Under the pieces are notes generated by a model that saw only the letters and a list, made by a program, of their open reading frames with translations, did not search any database and was not told where the DNA came from. Source: Smittia aterrima (Eukaryota > Arthropoda > Insecta > Diptera > Chironomidae). Taken from it: a stretch of 64,000 nucleotides of DNA. Where the stretch lies: contig CP093831.1 of NCBI GenBank assembly GCA_033063855.1, positions 17,484,001 through 17,548,000 of the forward strand, read 5' to 3'. The translations under genes were made by a program, and so were the position numbers. Of this stretch, positions 11,301 to 24,315 are shown piece after piece. The first letter of the stretch is position 1. Each line of letters starts with the position of its first letter.

Positions 11301-14300
11301 GTTATTCTATGGGCATTCAAAGTAGCATTAAGCGCCATCAAACGAATTGCCTTTGTGCTTTGGAATGCGTGATAGCGAAGGGTGTCGACGACTATTCTAA
11401 GCGCAGAGCAGAACGTAACAAAAGAAAAACAAAACAGGAAACAGGTCAAGCAAGTTTAATTTAAATGTCATTAAAGATTTTGCAAGTTGATTTCATCAAA
11501 ACCACGCAAGCCCTAGGAATGTTATTTAACTTTCTCTGCATCGAAGATCCTGGAGATATCTTTATCTAAGACAATTCTTGAATTTAAAGTGAAACCACCG
11601 AAGGGAAGATTGCAAACGATTATCTATCTTCTTGAAGGGAGAATAAACGATTGCAATTTTCATCTGTCGCTGACATCAGCAGTAAAAAGTGAAACAATTA
11701 TTTCCAAGCTTAAAGTTTTAATCCTTAGTCGACACAAACGTTAACCCCTTAGGGGTAGACACAAGGAACTATTTGCCACCGAGTTACAAGACGTCTTAAG
11801 TCTCCCTTGTAGCTGTAGCGCCACAATCTCAAAAGCGAATCGTTACGAAACTTTAAATTCCCAAAAATAAACAAAGTTTGGTCTCTCGGTATGAAAGTTT
11901 TCCATTCTGCTTCTCCCTTTGGGTGAATGAGAACTTTCGTGCATAGTTCTCGCTTGTAAATGTTTAAGGCGTCTCCGATCTCAGTGTAAAAGCGACTGAA
12001 AACTTTCGCTCCGATAAAACTTAACAAGATCTGCTTCGTTCCCCATTTCTCACAAGGAGATTCTTATTTGAAGTAGCGAGGCACAATAAAAATGATAAAC
12101 GATGTTAAATATGAAATATTTATGAAAAATTATTTCACATTATACCGATGAAAGTTTCCTCTTCCTGCGTTACTTACTCTCTTGAAGCGGGAGCTGCTGT
12201 CAGCTGCTGTAAGTACGCCGCACCGTTTGCATTAAGCTTAAGGTGCCTCGAGAGGATTCGGAAACAGATTTTGTTCAGCGATTTTCCGCTTTTCGCAATA
12301 ACTTTCAACAACAAATGGCACAAAGTCTCCGAAGAAAAGGAATCTCAAATATTTATCTTTAATGTTGAATCATAACATAAAGCACAAATCAATAAATTTA
12401 TCATAAAAACGATGCCATAAAAAAACTCCACAAAAGCATTCGTGTAATGTACGCACTTTTTCTGTTCCGAGCGAATTATTCTTGATGTTGAATTGCGGCT
12501 TAATGATATGCACATACCAGACGAAATTACTCGAGATTTGCTGAAGATTTCTCATGGATAAAGTGAAAACTAGAACGTCAGCAAGAATATAAAATGAGTG
12601 AAGTCATTTGAAGGCAAGTTTAGTTTTTTGTTAGGTCAGGCAATTAATTACGTTTAGCATGAATCAACTTGATTTCTCTGTTACTAACGCTCCTCGTAAT
12701 TCGAGTGTTGGCATCGAGGGTGACACATCCGCTCGGGTTCAATTTAATAAATCAATATTTGCCCAAGAATTCTTCTTATGAAAGGACTGTTGATCAATCG
12801 CCATAGCATAAATCAAAGTGAAATGCCTCTACGTCTAATTTATCTTTGCAATGAAGTCATTCGTAAACTCATTTCTCCTCGTTCTAACAATTCGCCTTAT
12901 CTCCAATCTTTCCATCAACTCAAACGATAATTGCGACCACTTTAGTTCGCATTTTATCTATGATGGCTTCCAAAATTTATGCACAGTTTTTGTGTTGTGT
13001 GCGGAAATCATGATATTTGTGAAATATTGTGTACGGACGGGAGGCAAATTGTATGTTATCAATGGTTCATCGCTACACAGAAGAACATCATCCTGCGCCA
13101 CACACAATAAGGTTAAATAATTCGGAAGGAATGAAATCAGTGAAGGAAATCTGAGTAGGCGCTCGAATTATCCAAAGCCTTGTGTTGTGAAGGGGAAAAG
13201 GAAGAAAGGTTCGCATTGAAAAGAGATTTTGTTGGACTTAAAGCGAAAATACGATCGAGTGGCCTTTTTTCCGTATGGATTTCACGCACTTGTCGAATTT
13301 ATTTGCCGTTCGTTGTAAGCGGATTAAGACGCAAGCGAGTGGCAATTTATTTATAAGAAATCCATAAAGAGCCACACATGATATCAGTTTCGAGATTCTC
13401 GAGTTGAAGCATTTAGTGTAATTACTGAGAACTCGTCTCAGTGACTCGCTTTATTGCCCTATCAGCTCTCACCCCTCCCTCCCTTCCTTCAGGGGTTATT
13501 TCACTTTAATCGAAGCGTTATCCGTTGTTCAACATCATTGTTAAACAATAATCCGTGTGCGCCATCCGGAGAACGTAAAAATGGCGAACTAACCGTAACA
13601 ACTCTCCAGAAAAACCAGGCAAACCAAGCACCGAGAAAAATGGAAAATGACATGAAATACGTTTTCAATAATTATTGTTATTGCGCCATTTCCACGAAAC
13701 TCCTCAGTTATGTACGTTTAAACGCGACATGGCGAAATTACGAGCTGCCATTTTCACTGTCGACAACTTCCGACGAATGTATCATTTTGATCTGAAATGA
13801 TTCATGGATCTGCTTTCTCTGGTCGTGTTGCTGGCTGCGATTCATTTCGGCAACTGAAACATTAATGACAAAATTCCATTTCGAAGCTGAAATGAAAACG
13901 CAGTTAATAATTAATTTGAGTTCAAGCATAGCGAGGGTGAAAATTGATTCAGAAAAATTTGTTTGCTCGAGGGACTTTACACTAATAGTAGTGAATGATG
14001 ATTTATACTTCGACTGCTCTTTTCTGATGAAAATTGAAAATGTTTCACGATGAACGTTAATGAGTTGTGGCGAGTTGATACTGTAATCAATTTTTGCCGA
14101 GATTTTTCATGAATGAGAGCAATTGAGCGTAGAAGCCAGTGAAACGCTCAACTCAAACCATTGAAAGGTAATTGAAGCTTACGAAGTAAATTCTTTTCAT
14201 AAAAAAGTGTTTCGCTTTCATTGAGACTTTAAAAGCTTCATTAACTCTTCGTGGAGCTTCATTTAACTGAACTAATTATCACTTTGAAGTGGCAGAAGCT

Positions 14301-17300
14301 TCTTGACGCTCTTCTCTCATTAGCGTCCGCCCTCCCACATCTCATTCAACGTTAATTTCAATTTGATGCAAAACGATTTTCGTGCTTTAATTGCAATTTG
14401 CACGTTGATGAATATTCAGCGTGGAATAAAAAGCATAACAGACGCAAGAATAATTGCCGAACGAAAGTAATTTAATTAATATGCAACTCGAATATTGTTT
14501 ATTTATAAATAAATATATCGAGCGAACGAACTAGGCTGAACAAACTGGTAGAGTCTGCGAATCCTACAAATGGCTTTTTTATTATGTCGAACTCTGCGGG
14601 ATGCCGGCAGGCAATAAGTTACGCGACTGTATATGAAGCGAGTGAGAGTGGCGATGAAATTCGAAAGATTTATGCAGTTTCCGTCTCGTTCTTCTTGTCC
14701 TCGACAGCCATCCCAGTATAGAACTGTGCCCGTCCTCTTAAAAATAGATTAATACCTCTCCGACATGCCATTTGCGGTTGGGCGATCGATTTTACCTCCC
14801 TCACATTCTGCGGGGGTCGCTTGTGGGATTTTTTTTACAGAAAACTTATTTTTTTAAGGCACTTCAACAAAAAATGAAAAACTTTCATCCACAATTTCTC
14901 AAATTGTTTCCCATCCGCATCGAGTGCCAAAGTTTTATTTCTGCGAATTGCTTTTTCCACTTTGCTCCCGTCCGCTTTATTGTTCTTTCATTGCTTCCTT
15001 TTAATCAAACGTTACATTTTCTACCACGCAAAGAATTTTAATTACGATAACAAAAAAGTTTAATGCGATTTTTCCGTTCGCGCCAACTGCTTTATCTCAT
15101 CAAGTGCGCACGGACGAAAACAGCTTCCAAACATGCAATTTAAACATTGAAAACGGGGAAGAACTTATAAATTTCTTTAGCACTTTGTTGTGGCCATTAA
15201 TTCGCTTGGCGCTTAATTGAATGAAATCTAAAGCGCGATCCATATTTCAAGCAAGTACAATGAGGCTCACTTTACTCAGCTCGCGAAAAAAAAACAAAAA
15301 TGCGAGCAGACTCCATCCGTTCCCGCTATCGCAGAAAGTTTTTGTTTGTTGTTCCTCGCCTTCCTCCGTCTCGCTTTTGAATGGAATAATTTATTTCGAG
15401 AGAATGAAAAGCGACACTTTTCGAAAAATTCTTACATAAATAAACATCGGAAAACTCTCTGTGACTGCTGTGTGTTTGATTTATGTGTTTGGCCCTATGA
15501 GAGATGTAAACTTTCTCCATTTGTACGAAGTCTCTAAGTAAATTGAATTAGTTTCGATTTTTTTTGTGTTGCCGAGAGGAAATTTACAATCAATTCGTTC
15601 TTCTCGGGGGTTGGACTATTCGTTTATCCAATGGGTGGGAGTTGGACGAGATTGAGAATGAGGTCATGAGTGAAAGCTCGCTAATCCCGTCGTCAATCTT
15701 GAAACAAAAGTTCTTTACTTATCGAGAATATTTCCACCCCATTGGAGCTCTTCAAACCTTCCCTTCAAGAAAATTGAATTTGTTATCGTGGTTGTGTTTC
15801 TTTCTTCAGTTTTAATGCCAAGGCTTCAATAACACTAAATTGTTTAAAACTGGATGTTGTTGTGCCATGAGAACAGAAGGTTAAGTCGCTCGCTGCTCCC
15901 CGCTGTAATAAATTTCCCTGAAGCGTCGTCCTTAGAAAGAAAGAAAATCACTTTACGCCCACCGAGCGAAAGAAAACTTAAAAGATTGCAGAGTTTATCG
16001 CTTTCGATTTTTCGAGGCCCGCTCCGGAAAAGGGAAAACACACATTCAAGGGAAAAGGAATGTGAGCAGGAAGCGGGGAAACAGACAGGGTGGCAGCAAA
16101 GGAAGTGACATGAAATGTTTGTTCTGTCTTTACATAACATATGCTAACTGGGATTGACATAAACTTAGCCGATTATAAAGAGTCCGACAGTCGCCTTGGA
16201 TGCTAACTTACCCTAGAGCCTTAACCTCTGAAGTGTGTTTATCTTTCTGCTTTCGTTTAATCCGAAACGATGAAAATTCCTAAATGAATAACGCAACCAA
16301 CTCGATTCTGACACGAATGAGTCCCCAGAGATTCGATGTGACCTCAATATTTTCATGTTAAAGCCCGAACCATCTTTCGATTTATGACAAAAAATTCTCT
16401 CATTATCGTAAAAAATTGCAATCGAGCAGGTGTGCTTGAGGGAGTGTGGGTGCGATGACAGGAAGAGCGGCAAATGTGCTCGCGTCACATTGATTGCTCG
16501 TCAGGCAAGGATGATTATGACAATTTTTCACTCGTGGAGAATACGTTCAACTAAAATCTACGCTCGAAGCGAGTCAATAAATTCATCTCGCTCGGCAAAC
16601 ACCAACGAAAAGGTCAAAAGCTATCTCAGCGATTTGTGAGCTACTCAAATACAATAAAAATCATAAAATCAATTTAAAGCAGATTTTGTGGAAGAGAGAC
16701 AAGCGCTTGAGGGGAAAGGATATCCTTTCGGCCCTTCTGCGTGAACAAATCTGTCTGATGAGGCGTGAGAAATTGAATTGAACAATAAAAAAATTATCAT
16801 TTCGATGATTTTTCGTTTGCCATCAATTTCGTATTTACGAGACGGGAGGGTCGAGGGCAATTGGGTTGTTTGGAGTTGTTTCAAATTTTTACAAATGATT
16901 TTCGCTATTGCGACGAACAACTTTTCTCTCTCCCTCTCACTTCTGTGTCATCATCGCGTTTCATGGGTAAACAAACATAGTAAAGACCTAGTTTATAATT
17001 CGAGGGGCGCAAAACTTTAAAAGCTCCACTCAAACAACATTAAAATTTTACGAAACTCATTAGGTTTCATGTCACGCTCAGCGATTTTTTCTGCTATCCA
17101 ATTCTCCCCCTCTCAATTTTTGGATTTTCCTGATTGTCCCAGATTTAAAGAAGAGAAAGAGGCGCAGCAAAAAAAAAGTTCAAAGTCACAATCTAAAACA
17201 TTATAGAGTCTCCTCTCTCGTCGTAACAAACAAAGTGAAAAATCAATTTCCCATTTCCTGAACGCTTTGAATGAAAATAAAAGCGACAAAACTGTCTTGA

Positions 17301-20300
17301 GGACACATCGATTCACTCGTTCTATGATTCTTAGGTGTTCGTGTAAAGTTGGGCGAGTCCTCCGACCCCGCTTAAATCGATCTTATTCGAGACATTAACA
17401 GAATTTGTCGATTTAAAAGTTTCGTCACGTTTCGTGTTACTTAAAAGATTTAAAATAAAGTTTTAAACGAAATGAAGGCTTGACTTGTTCTGACACCAAC
17501 CTTCAAAGCTTTAGCAACGTGTCAAAACACTTTAAGCGATCCCCGGAGGAAAAATGGAAAAGGGAAATTTTAGTTTTTTTTGTGTCCCGGTGTAGAAAAA
17601 CTTTCAACAACAAAATCCTCTTGAAAATAAATTCACGGGTTGAAACAACAGAGGCGAGCAAAAGCGCTTCATTCCAACTTCATTATTAAGGCACGGAGGC
17701 CCAAATGATAGTTTTTTTGTTCCTTTTCGCAGGATTTTCTTTAACCGATCTAGCGAGTAAAACAAGCTCGCAGCAGGAAAACGAAAAAAGTCGAGCGCAG
17801 GAGATATGTCGGGACACTAATGAGTTTTGCAATTTGTTGTTAGTTGTTGCGATGGATAGAAAGGTTGGGTTCGGAGACAACAAAAAAAGCAAAAGAGTTC
17901 AAAAGAATTTGTAGAAAATGCAATCGCTGTGCGAACGAGAAGTGAAACGATAAGAAACGACTGTCAACAGCCTGAATTTCTTTTTATTGTAGCCGAACAT
18001 GAAAAGCATTCAATCATGACATGAAATAAAACTAACATATTGAACGAGGCGCAGCGCAATCTCAACTCTGCCGACTGCGACCATTTTAATATCCATGCGG
18101 AATTGCTCTTCGGAAATGACTTATGTTCCATACAAGTCGACGTCGCTTGCGAAATACAAATTTGCTTCGTTTTATAAATCATTAAGTGGAGCTGAAGCAT
18201 ATTTAGAAAAATCAAGCAATAACAATAGCAAGAAATGGGGTTTAAAAATGTGGAAATGTCACATACGAAACAAATTGCTTGAAATGGAAGCTCCACTTTC
18301 CCGCTCTCGTCTCCCTTTCGATATTGCGATGAGAATTTCTAGTTTAGTAAGGCAAGAAAAAGCATTTCTTAAACAAATATGAAATTCGTTAGAGAAGAAA
18401 AAAAAGCGAGACAAGATAGAAGTCTCGACCCAGCGAGAGACGAAGAGCTTCGTAGTCTCGTCAGTGAAGGTTGATTAAGATTGCGTCTTCCCTTGACATT
18501 GACGTTGATTTATCGTCACCGGGACTCTTCTGCAATCTGGAGCAAGAATGAAGACGAGAAACGGCTGCTTAGTATTCTTTACATTCTTTTTTATAATTCG
18601 AATAAATGCAAAACAGAATGGAGACGAGAAGAAGGAAGTTTTGTGGGTGGATTCGACAGTTGAGTCGCCAAGTTTCCTCACTGATTGCTTGCTATAGTTT
18701 TTGCTGATTCTAAATTCTTTCATTGACGTTCACGACACACAACTTCAGTGACATTTTTCGGTTTATATCGATTATTCCCTGAGCCGTTTTTGTGATGATA
18801 GTTTCAAGTGCCGTGACGTTCGGGAAATAAAATGTTTTCCTCTTTTCCGCCGATGCAGTTGACAAAATCCAGTTTGTCTTCCAATGGAAATATTCACGTA
18901 CTGTTAAGCACAAAGAAGCGAGTGCAATTTAATCAACAAACATAAAATTGAACCTGCAGGGCTTGCTGTGCAGCGACTTTCTCATAATTCTCAGTATTGA
19001 GTACAGTCGAAAGTGCATTATGTCTCGCTTCAGATAAGAATTCATTTCAGGCTAAAATTGCAATTTTGTTGCTCCTGAGTTTTAATTAAAATGTATTTGA
19101 TCCAAAGTGCTGAAAGCTGGCCACAAAAGTATTTGCAGAGCACTCAGCAGTCGAGAAATGTTTAGCTACCGCAAATGAAAAATAAATGGAAAATTGTCTA
19201 ATTAAAATTGATTAGCCAACGAGAATGAAGAGGATGATGCATTGCATTCGCATGAGAAAAACCAATTAAGCAAACCGCAAAATTGAGACAACGTCCAGTG
19301 CTTTCACTAACGTCAGTAGTTAAGAGTAATCTTCAACTCAAACGACTACTCAATATTTCCAAAACAGTTTTAGGGATTTTCCTAAGAAATGTTTGAGTTA
19401 AAAAACCCTTTTGGTGAATTCAAAATTCAGCTCATGTTGATATCCGAACATTGGACAATAGCTGGCAACGATCGGATCCGAATAATCACTCAATTCGTTT
19501 TCCAATTAGTTTGAATGAATGTTCAATAAGCAAAGTGATTACACAAGGCTTCACTTTCATAAAGCTCCCGTTCACACATTTCGAAGATATTCAATTTCAC
19601 AGCAAGCGAGAGAGAATATTGAACGATATTTTCCATCACAAGGGTTGGGAGAAATGAAAATTCAGTCACACGAGAAATGAAACATTACTCGCTTCATAAA
19701 AGAAAGTTGATAACGCAAAACTTTTCAACAATTCCCATTCATTTTCGACAGAAACCGTTGAGTTATTCATGACAACCCAAGAACGACACAATTCCTCTAG
19801 TTCTTCTTCTTCTTTCTTCGACAGTGACTCAGTCTCGAACTCATCCCCAATTGCTTCGTGTACTTTGAAATGTTCAGAAATTCATCATCGTCTCGTGTAC
19901 CTTTCGATCCACTAACGCCCACCTGAGCTCATGCATGCATAACAAATTGTAGAACAGAAATGAACGCATCTCGAATCGAGATGAGAATGCATCGGATTTC
20001 CTCGCTCATCGGAAGATCAATAAAACTTAAAATTGTTTACATTCTCGAGCGATTCTGAGACGTCAAAACATTCCTCGTTTCCCCTTTTCAGTATTTTCGG
20101 CTCTCAATGGGAAATTTTATTCTTTCTCGTCAGACGGAACTCATAAAAAGAATCTGTGAAAGTGCTTGGGAAACCACTTGAAGCTAAAGAGGAGAAAGAG
20201 TTTTGCTTTGATATGACGATGAGAGGAAAAGCAAAAAAAAGATGTTTAATGGGTCTACGAGCTGAAACATTAAAATGCATTGACATCAATTATGTAAAGC

Positions 20301-23300
20301 ATGAGCGGAGGCTGAAAAGATTCCCATCTCGTCGCTTTTATGGCTTCTTAATTAAATCATTTCCACGTCTCTAGAGATTCTTGAGCGTTCGAGAAGAGTT
20401 GCTCCAATGACAGTCTCTAAAATTTTAATGACGCGGCATTAGATGAATGAGAGGACAGTTTTAAATTATAAATAAAGACTTCCAAGCCGCACAACACTCA
20501 TTGAGGTGACTAGGAAGTGGGAAAACTTCAACTGAACAGAATCTACTAGTCGCCCATTCACTTCACGCCGATGATTCATTGCCAGCAATAAGCACACAAA
20601 TGAACCCAATCAACATCGAGTTAGCTGTCATCTTTTTCGTTTGTTGTACATCGTCAAGTTATCTTTTCTGAAAACCATTTTTCTTTTCTGGCAGTTGAGA
20701 CTCATAAGACGGAAAATTAATTTAATTAACTTTTATTGTTTACTCTCACTTTGAGGCTCTCGAGAGTTTGTGAGTGCGAGAAAAGGAAGGCGGCGTGCCA
20801 TTGTTGACACAAATCAAGTGGAAAGTGTTCGGGTGATTTATTTTCTGATGACTTAAGACGACAGCAAAAGATCGAGAGAAATTGAATTATCTGCGACATA
20901 AAATCGATGTCACTTAGATAAGAAAAGTCAGAGACGCTTCTAATGTCAAACAAGTCTTGGGATACGAAAACGTCCGCCTTTCATTGAATTAATCAACCGA
21001 AATGCCATTCGAGGAACTATTTTCATAGTTTTCCTATGCTCAGACGGCTTTAGTTTGCTGCTGCTCGCTCTAAACTCTACGACAACATCACTTCACAGTC
21101 ATTAAACCCTCTCAGGAGACGAAATGGAGCAGTGGATGAAATTCAATCTGCGCTCTTTTCATGTTAAAATGTTGGAAAGAAATTTCTTTCGGGAAATTGA
21201 ATTGTATTTGAGTGGGAAGTATTCGAATGTTCATGTGTTTATTCTAAAAATATTTTCCTTTCTCTTCGCTCTTGCTTTCGACAACATATCGAGATTTGTT
21301 ACGGAAGAATGCTGAGTTTTAATTAATTCCGCGTTCTTTATGCTTTGCTTTCTCTTCTTCGGTAGAAAAATTTAAATGGGAAGTTTTCCGAAAAAGGCGG
21401 AAAAGTCTTTTCATATTTAATCAAATTTTATCATGAGAAAGAGAAAAATTCATAATTCTTCCGCCACTTCAAAGGAGCAGCATGAGATTGGAGCATTATG
21501 GAAATGAATTCTGCTTTTTATTCTCTTGGAAAAGTGCATTAAAACGGCAACGATAAAGTAACGATAGAGGACATAAATCATGAAAAGTGAATCTCGCTGA
21601 CAATTTTATGTAGACAAGCTCGTCCTCAAAGTTTTTAATTGTGCAACCGAACTAAAAAGACTTCATCAGCATTAAATAGTTTAATTTAAATATAAAGAAC
21701 ACGATAAATTTTAAAGCTTAGGGCAAACTCATGCTGACAGAATCGAGTCAGCTCTGCTCTTTTTTGCATCAAACGTTACAAGTTTGAAAAAGTTTCACTC
21801 GTCGTCCACTCCCAAAAACCATCACACGACCTGATTGTAATATTTTTTTTTAATTAAATTTCAACGAGAGCTGGCGAAGGAAAGGAATTTAAACGAAATT
21901 ATAGCGGAAACTCTTTCTGCTTCCGCAAACACTTCAAACACGTTTCGTTGTGGAGTTTTTCTCATTTTTCATAATCGGCAAAGTTTCTCGATTCTATTTT
22001 ATTCGGCTTCCGCTTTTGAAAACTTGAGAAAATGAGGGAATGCATAATGAGATGATGTAAAAGAGAGGCGCACTTTTCGATTTAATGTAGCGAGCAGAAC
22101 CACGTATGCTTCGAAAGCAACGAAATTCTTTTTCCCCTTTGTCATGCCTTGACCTTAAGCAACGTGGATAACATGCACATGAGTCAGCGAGTGCGGAGCG
22201 AATTTATTATATTTTCAGGATCCATAAACGCCTGCCCGCTTCTCATATGCGATGTTATGCCAAAGCTAAAGAAATAAACATAAATCCCATGCCATCATAA
22301 TGTTCCTTATGGTTTTCGTTTCTTTTCGCTCTTTTGCATCGCGGAAAGAAAGGAGAATGGAAAAAAGTTCATTGGAATTTATGGAACTAGTTCAGGCGAG
22401 GGCAGAAAATATTACACAATAACTTGAGAAATCGTAGCCCCCACCAACAATCCACCACTACATTACGGTAATAAATTTTCCATGCAATTGGAAGTGAATC
22501 TCTGCAAGGTTTTCCGCTGATTTTCCACAAGCTCGCGGACCGGAAGAATTTTCATTTTCATAATTCTAATGATTTCAACCTTTGAGCTTTTGGTTCAGCT
22601 TTGCGACGGGTTAAAAAAACTTCTCCCTCTACTCGTGTTTTGGCACATTAAGGATTCGATGGAGCACACTGAGCTGCGGAGAAAAGGGAAAAATAGTTTT
22701 TCATCGTTAAACAAACATTTCGAGAAGAGAAAATGAAATTTTAAAAACCACTCGTTGAAGTTTTTTTTTCCTTCCAAAACATCGAATGAAGAAAACAACT
22801 GAATTCGCTTTTATCTAGTCCTTTCCTGAAGAATTATCTCTTTTCAGCTCTTGGACTTTTTGAAAAACTTGTTTCCCAATTTTTGTTTGTCTCGGTCGAA
22901 CGAGATAAAAGTGGAACGAAAGAATTCCTGACCGAGCGGTCGAGGAAGAAACGTTCCCGAAAAATGACATTTGGTTCCAAAAGAAAAAGCCACACGAGTT
23001 CTGACCTTGTTGAAAAACGGTTGGAGCGATGCGCTCTGTCCCACTGGCTTGTCACCGGAGGTTGGTCTTCTTAGTTAATGAATGTTTGCGACATTTTGGC
23101 GAGTTTTCAATCAAGTTTCGAAACTTGGGGGAGTGCTGATGAATTATGAAAGGCAAAAGCAAAGTCATTAAAGGTTGATAACACGAATTCTCAGTCAAGT
23201 TACAACCGCACTCCCTCCGATCATAAAACTTTCATCATCTTACTTTCGCTTCCCTCGAGAGCTGCCCGACGAACTGTAATTGGAAAACTTTATAATTCGT

Positions 23301-24255
23301 CTCGTTCATCCCAATAAAACATGTAAACAACTCGTTATGAGCTTCTACACGAGCTCACACTCAACGAGCATGAAAGTGTGCACGAATGACGTCGTCTTTT
23401 GACTTGCGACTCTCTCCATTGTTAAGTGCAAAAAAAACTGCAACCGTCGTCGATGTCACGGATGAACAAGTTGAGTAAAAACTTTTTCCATTCTGCTTAG
23501 TTCACTCATAATTGAAGTGATTCAATGTGATCATGAATGAAAATGTTTTGGATTTTCTTCCCTTTGGTGATGGGGAGTGTGCGAGAATTCCATCACAAGA
23601 AAAGAAGTTATCATCCGATTACGAAGTGACTCAGATTATGACTGATCTCGAATGTCTCAAGGTTCAGTCGTCGTTTGACATTTTATGAAGAGGAGAGACT
23701 TGCATCAAAATAATGCAGTTGTATGTCAGCAGAATGCTCAAAAAAAGATTAAATAAATGAACGAACAGATGCGCAGAGTTTCGTGACGGAAATTATTCAT
23801 CAGTGCGAGTCAGTGTCTTCACGTCTCGAGACATTTCTCATCTCGGGACCACACAAAACTATTTAATTTATTATCGTGAAAGGGAAAATTGAACAAAAAA
23901 ATTGTGAAATTCTCTCGGAAAAAGTTGCAGTAGATTAAATTGGATTGCGAGTAAAGTTGGTCTTATTCGATTTAAAGTTTTTTTTCCAGCTTTTAGCAAA
24001 TCCAATTATCGGACTTTTATTGGTTCTGATACTTTCGACAAGAGTCTGCGGTGTTGAAATCTTAAGAAACTTTGTAAGAAAATCTGTTGAATTCTTTCGA
24101 AAGCTTCTACTCTCTGATTGAAAGTCGCTGCCAATCGCAGTTGCGAGTTAATTTTAAAGAATATTACGTTTGGAGATTTCCCCTACAGCATTAATTAAAA
24201 ACTTTTCTGAATGCAATATTGATTTAACATTTCCTTTTTTCGCTTTTCTTTGCAG
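8391..24255 (+). other. Gene-free stretch, possible long first intron
   Basis: About 16 kb without a supported coding exon or RNA gene on either strand. It ends with a good acceptor (TTCTTTGCAG, 24246-24255) in front of the 60-nt leader of the Cys-rich gene. Several 60-140 codon frames occur but lack codon bias, splice partners or recognisable domains. Long first introns of developmental or cuticle-type genes in flies often hold enhancers, which is the likely content here. Confidence 0.4.
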
Positions 24256-24315
24256 ACTGAAATTGAAAAAAGCAAAAAGTTTAATAAAAGAAATTCTTGA
24301 GCGAAGGCGAACAAA

